A DNA stretch of 64,000 bases from Parietaria judaica. Taxonomy: Eukaryota; Streptophyta; Magnoliopsida; Rosales; Urticaceae. Within the stretch, counting starts at the first letter, position 1. Each line of letters begins with the position of its first letter. The notes beneath the pieces were generated by a model. The model worked only from the letters and a program-made list of their open reading frames with translations. It searched no databases and had not been told where the DNA came from. Positions 61,401 to 64,000 of this stretch are shown here, one piece after another. The DNA lies in the NCBI GenBank assembly GCA_954871525.1, contig OX940861.1:9284842-9348841 (forward strand), in the 5' to 3' direction. The translations under genes were made by a program, and so were the position numbers.

Positions 61401-62549
61401 TCAAGCAGCTAAGAGAACTCTAGACCCGCCAAACACATGTAAATACAGAGCAAGGCAAACCGTAACAATCACTGAAGACTTTGCACCGAAATACCTCACA
61501 ACAGCCAATCCTCTGTCGATGATTTCGTCCCCCACGCTCCTCAGACCCGCCATTACCCGGCTGAACAGGAACTCCACCAACGATCTCACCGTCTCGAACG
61601 TGACACGACCTGTCACGTCGAGCACGAATTTCCGATTGCTCGGTACTGACAGCGTGGTCGACACCGCGTTGACCCAACTGCTCTCTGCGATTCTATAATC
61701 CGATCCAGTCCCATCAACGGTAGGTGGTTTCGAGCTTGAGGACGAGGTCGAGGTCGAGCTCAGTACTTGGTGTGAAGTCTTGACGAGTGTCTCCACAGCG
61801 CCATTGCAGACGGAGACCAGAACGTCCCTGACTTTGTCTTGGTGCTTCGGGTTCGTCAACCCCGTGAAAACGTCATCGTAGAAGTTGACGTCCATCGTCC
61901 TGTCCAGATAAACCGCCACGGCCGTGCTGACAAAAACCCGGATGCTATGAGCCATGAATTCTCGGCTCTTGTCGGTGAAGATAACTCCCAGCCATTGGGG
62001 AATCTCCGGCGAATTGGATTCACCTTGTTGGTCGTTTGATTTGCGATCCGAGTAAAACCCTAAGACCAAGTTTCTCGCGAAGCTTCCGACCACGACCGAA
62101 GCGAAACCGGTCCCGGCCTTCGAGAAAACCCTCTCCAGAACCCTATCAGATAGAGAGCTCTGATCCTTCGACTCGGACTCCTGAGCTTTTAGAAAACCGA
62201 CGGTCAACGCCCGGGTTAACCTGGTCAACGACTCGCAGAGCTCGTCGGACCTGGCGATCTTGGAAATCTGCCTCAGGCTTTGGGGGATTTCGTCGGAATC
62301 GGATTCGAGAAACTCCTTCAAATCCCTAGAGACAACGCCGACCATCTCGGCCGAATCAGACACCAGCTCCGCCACAGAAATTAGGGCTCCGGCGATCTTG
62401 ACGAGCCTCTTCCTCTTCCTCGTCACCGAGGGCAAGTGGTACACCGTATAGGCGCCGTAACTCGACGCGCCGACAGCCGCGAGTATGAGAAGCCATCTCT
62501 TTCTTCTCGCCGCGAAATCCAAACCCCTTTTAACGATTCCGAGCTCCAT
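61401..62549 (-). CDS. PHLOEM PROTEIN 2-LIKE A10-type membrane protein
   Basis: Intronless ORF of 382 codons from ATG 62549; an in-frame ATG 20 codons upstream (62609) would add [21 protein letters not shown] prefer 62549 because relatives I remember (Arabidopsis PP2-A10) start close to the block [13 protein letters not shown]. Features: an N-terminal hydrophobic segment ([21 protein letters not shown]), a basic RKRKR stretch, a [23 protein letters not shown] helix, repeated helical segments, a Ser-rich linker ([11 protein letters not shown]) and a C-terminal hydrophobic segment ([16 protein letters not shown]). Despite the name it has no lectin fold that I can see. Location in a membrane and function are inferred. 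GC-rich coding, no breaks. Confidence 0.85.
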   Translation of the reverse strand: MELGIVKRGLDFAARRKRWLLILAAVGASSYGAYTVYHLPSVTRKRKRLVKIAGALISVAELVSDSAEMVGVVSRDLKEFLESDSDEIPQSLRQISKIARSDELCESLTRLTRALTVGFLKAQESESKDQSSLSDRVLERVFSKAGTGFASVVVGSFARNLVLGFYSDRKSNDQQGESNSPEIPQWLGVIFTDKSREFMAHSIRVFVSTAVAVYLDRTMDVNFYDDVFTGLTNPKHQDKVRDVLVSVCNGAVETLVKTSHQVLSSTSTSSSSSKPPTVDGTGSDYRIAESSWVNAVSTTLSVPSNRKFVLDVTGRVTFETVRSLVEFLFSRVMAGLRSVGDEIIDRGLAVVRYFGAKSSVIVTVCLALYLHVFGGSRVLLAA

Positions 62550-62975
62550 GGATTCCCAATCTCCCAACCCGAGCTCGCAGCTACCTAAAAGGGAATCGTG
62601 AATATTCAATGGAATCTCCGAAATGGGATTGTCGAGAATGGGGATCCCAAAAGGAATCGAGGTGGGTTTGTCAGGAAAATAAAAGTTGCAAAATCGAATT
62701 GGGATTCGCAGAAGATTGGGTTGGGTGTTTGTTTCTCGGGAAAATCAATAAAATTGAGAAATTGACAGTTCAAAGAAGAAGAAGGGTCTTCTCTTCCGGC
62801 TAGTCTTCAGAGATATCTTATGGATTTTATTTTATTTTTTTATTTCTTTTAAAACTCTCGTCTTGGTTTCTAAAAATCAAAGTCCTTGAATTTTGTTCAG
62901 GGAAAGAAGATTATCTTAAAAAAAAAAAAAAAAATTATTTTTTCGTCAAGTCTTTATCATGATTGGTTACCACGG

Positions 62976-63220
62976 TGTCGTTTTGTGACAACGACATGTG
63001 TTAACAACATGTTTGTCCCAAGTGGATAAAATCTAATTTATCTGCTTTTAAAATCTGAAAAACTACCGTCAAAAAAAAAAAATCTGAAAAACTGTCGTAT
63101 ACGACTTTGGTCATATAAACGACATGATGCGTATCGTATTCAAGAGGACCTTGTTGTCTTTGAGCTTTGCTGTGCTTGTTTCATTAAACGACAGTACAAT
63201 CATCCGTATGAATGTCGTTT
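62976..63220. promoter_or_regulatory. TGTCGTTT octamer cluster upstream of the PP2-A10-like gene
   Basis: TGTCGTTT at 62976 and 63213, and its reverse complement AAACGACA at 63117 and 63186; the near match ACAACGACA lies at about 62988. It is 370-670 bp upstream of the start codon. Confidence 0.4.
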
Positions 63221-63285
63221 TTTTCTTTATTGGAAGCATTTACTAATTTTTTTATTTTATCAAGATAATGAAGTGTCACGTTGTC

Positions 63286-63460
63286 AATTGGGCCGGGCCG
63301 GGCCCACCCACCAACCCCGACTCGTAAAAAAAGTGAGTTTTCTCTGCCCGCCTCTTTTTTTGTGAGCCGAGCTAGGCACGTCTCTGTGGGTTATGTTTTC
63401 ATAGGCTCGCCCCGCTCCAAAGCCCACATTAACCCGCCGTGTGGCCAACCTATCCCGTTT
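63286..63460. mobile_element. GC-rich repeat fragment, hAT-like
   Basis: GGGCCGGGCCGGGCCCACCC then GGCTCGCCCCGC and CCCGCCGTGTGG motifs resemble the GC-rich subterminal part of small plant hAT elements. No terminus defined. Confidence 0.3.
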
Positions 63461-63469
63461 AAAAAATCT

Positions 63470-64000
63470 CACATAAGTTATATTTTATATGTAAAAAAAC
63501 TATTAAATTGTAATATTCATACTAATAAAAATTACTCTAAATATTGTATTGTTATAGAATTTAAAAATTATATTTATATTACATAATTTATTACTTTTTT
63601 TAATGCACATAATTTATTACTTTATTTGTTGTATATATTCTAAATAGTTCATTAATTTTTTAATTAAATAATTTTAACTTCATTATTTAATTTCAAAATT
63701 CGCTTAAGATTTTAACGTTCTCTGATTTTAGTTTTAGTTTCATAATAAAGTAATCAATTACAACATTTAGTAATTTTATGTATAATTACATAATTTTTTT
63801 AAAGGTAATATTGTTCATTACTCTATTCATTATCTTCTATGTTTGTATTAATTTTGTATTTATATTAAATTTCATTTATATGTTGCATTAAAAGATGTTA
63901 AATTTATATTAATTTTCATTTATAAGTGATTAATCTTGGTAACCAAGTAAGTCAATTAAAGGTCCACAATGTCTTGTAAAATTATGGTTTCGTAAAAATT
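63470..64000. other. Very AT-rich right edge
   Basis: No gene or bounded repeat seen. Confidence 0.4.

Overview
The window reads as nuclear DNA of a flowering plant, most likely a core eudicot. It is AT-rich, its genes are split by short AT-rich GT..AG introns, and its gene families are plant ones: kinesin KIN-7N, a group-S-like bZIP, a phytosulfokine precursor, a PP2-A10-like protein and a DUF4378 protein. I cannot name the species. No functional tRNA, rRNA, CRISPR array or prokaryotic gene was seen.

Host genes, left to right: the 5' part of a DUF4378 gene (1-1024, minus); a complete 18-exon KIN-7N kinesin (3530-8303, minus, 805 aa when joined); an intronless bZIP factor (31271-31690, minus); a 12-exon DUF2045/KIAA0930-type gene (36718-40325, minus, 375 aa); a small plant protein I cannot name (42721-43050, minus); a two-exon phytosulfokine precursor with the unusual core YIYTG (58134-58769, plus); and an intronless PP2-A10-like membrane protein (61401-62549, minus).

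Most of the rest is transposable elements at different ages. A 5.07 kb Pack-MULE (9124-14190) has long terminal inverted repeats and a 9-bp target duplication (8 of 9 match). It holds a broken PPR gene, a palindromic 20-bp minisatellite with a 607-bp higher-order period, and fragments resembling a UBC4/5-type E2 exon, an AMP deaminase N-terminus and an RS-rich protein. A Ty1/copia element (14777-21382, TSD TGTAA) has a gag start codon that appears to sit in the LTR, joined by a 1.48 kb intron across the primer binding site. A 5.16 kb hAT element (48986-54147) has a perfect 8-bp TSD and an uninterrupted 959-aa transposase after splicing. A second hAT transposase (25203-27059) is split by one stop. 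Also present are two well-bounded solo LTRs (23088-23692, 56769-57585), a possible third, a 2.5 kb non-autonomous MULE (44828-47334), a long-TIR MITE in a TA repeat (21448-21895), a family of small hAT elements with AGGGGTG-type ends, a LINE 3' end (33466-34130) and a fold-back repeat (48070-48405).

The host genes do not form a pathway. One shared feature is a cluster of the octamer TGTCGTTT upstream of several of them (KIN-7N, DUF2045 and PP2-A10-like genes). Exon coordinates were worked out by hand from reading frame and splice consensus; repeat boundaries were read by eye.
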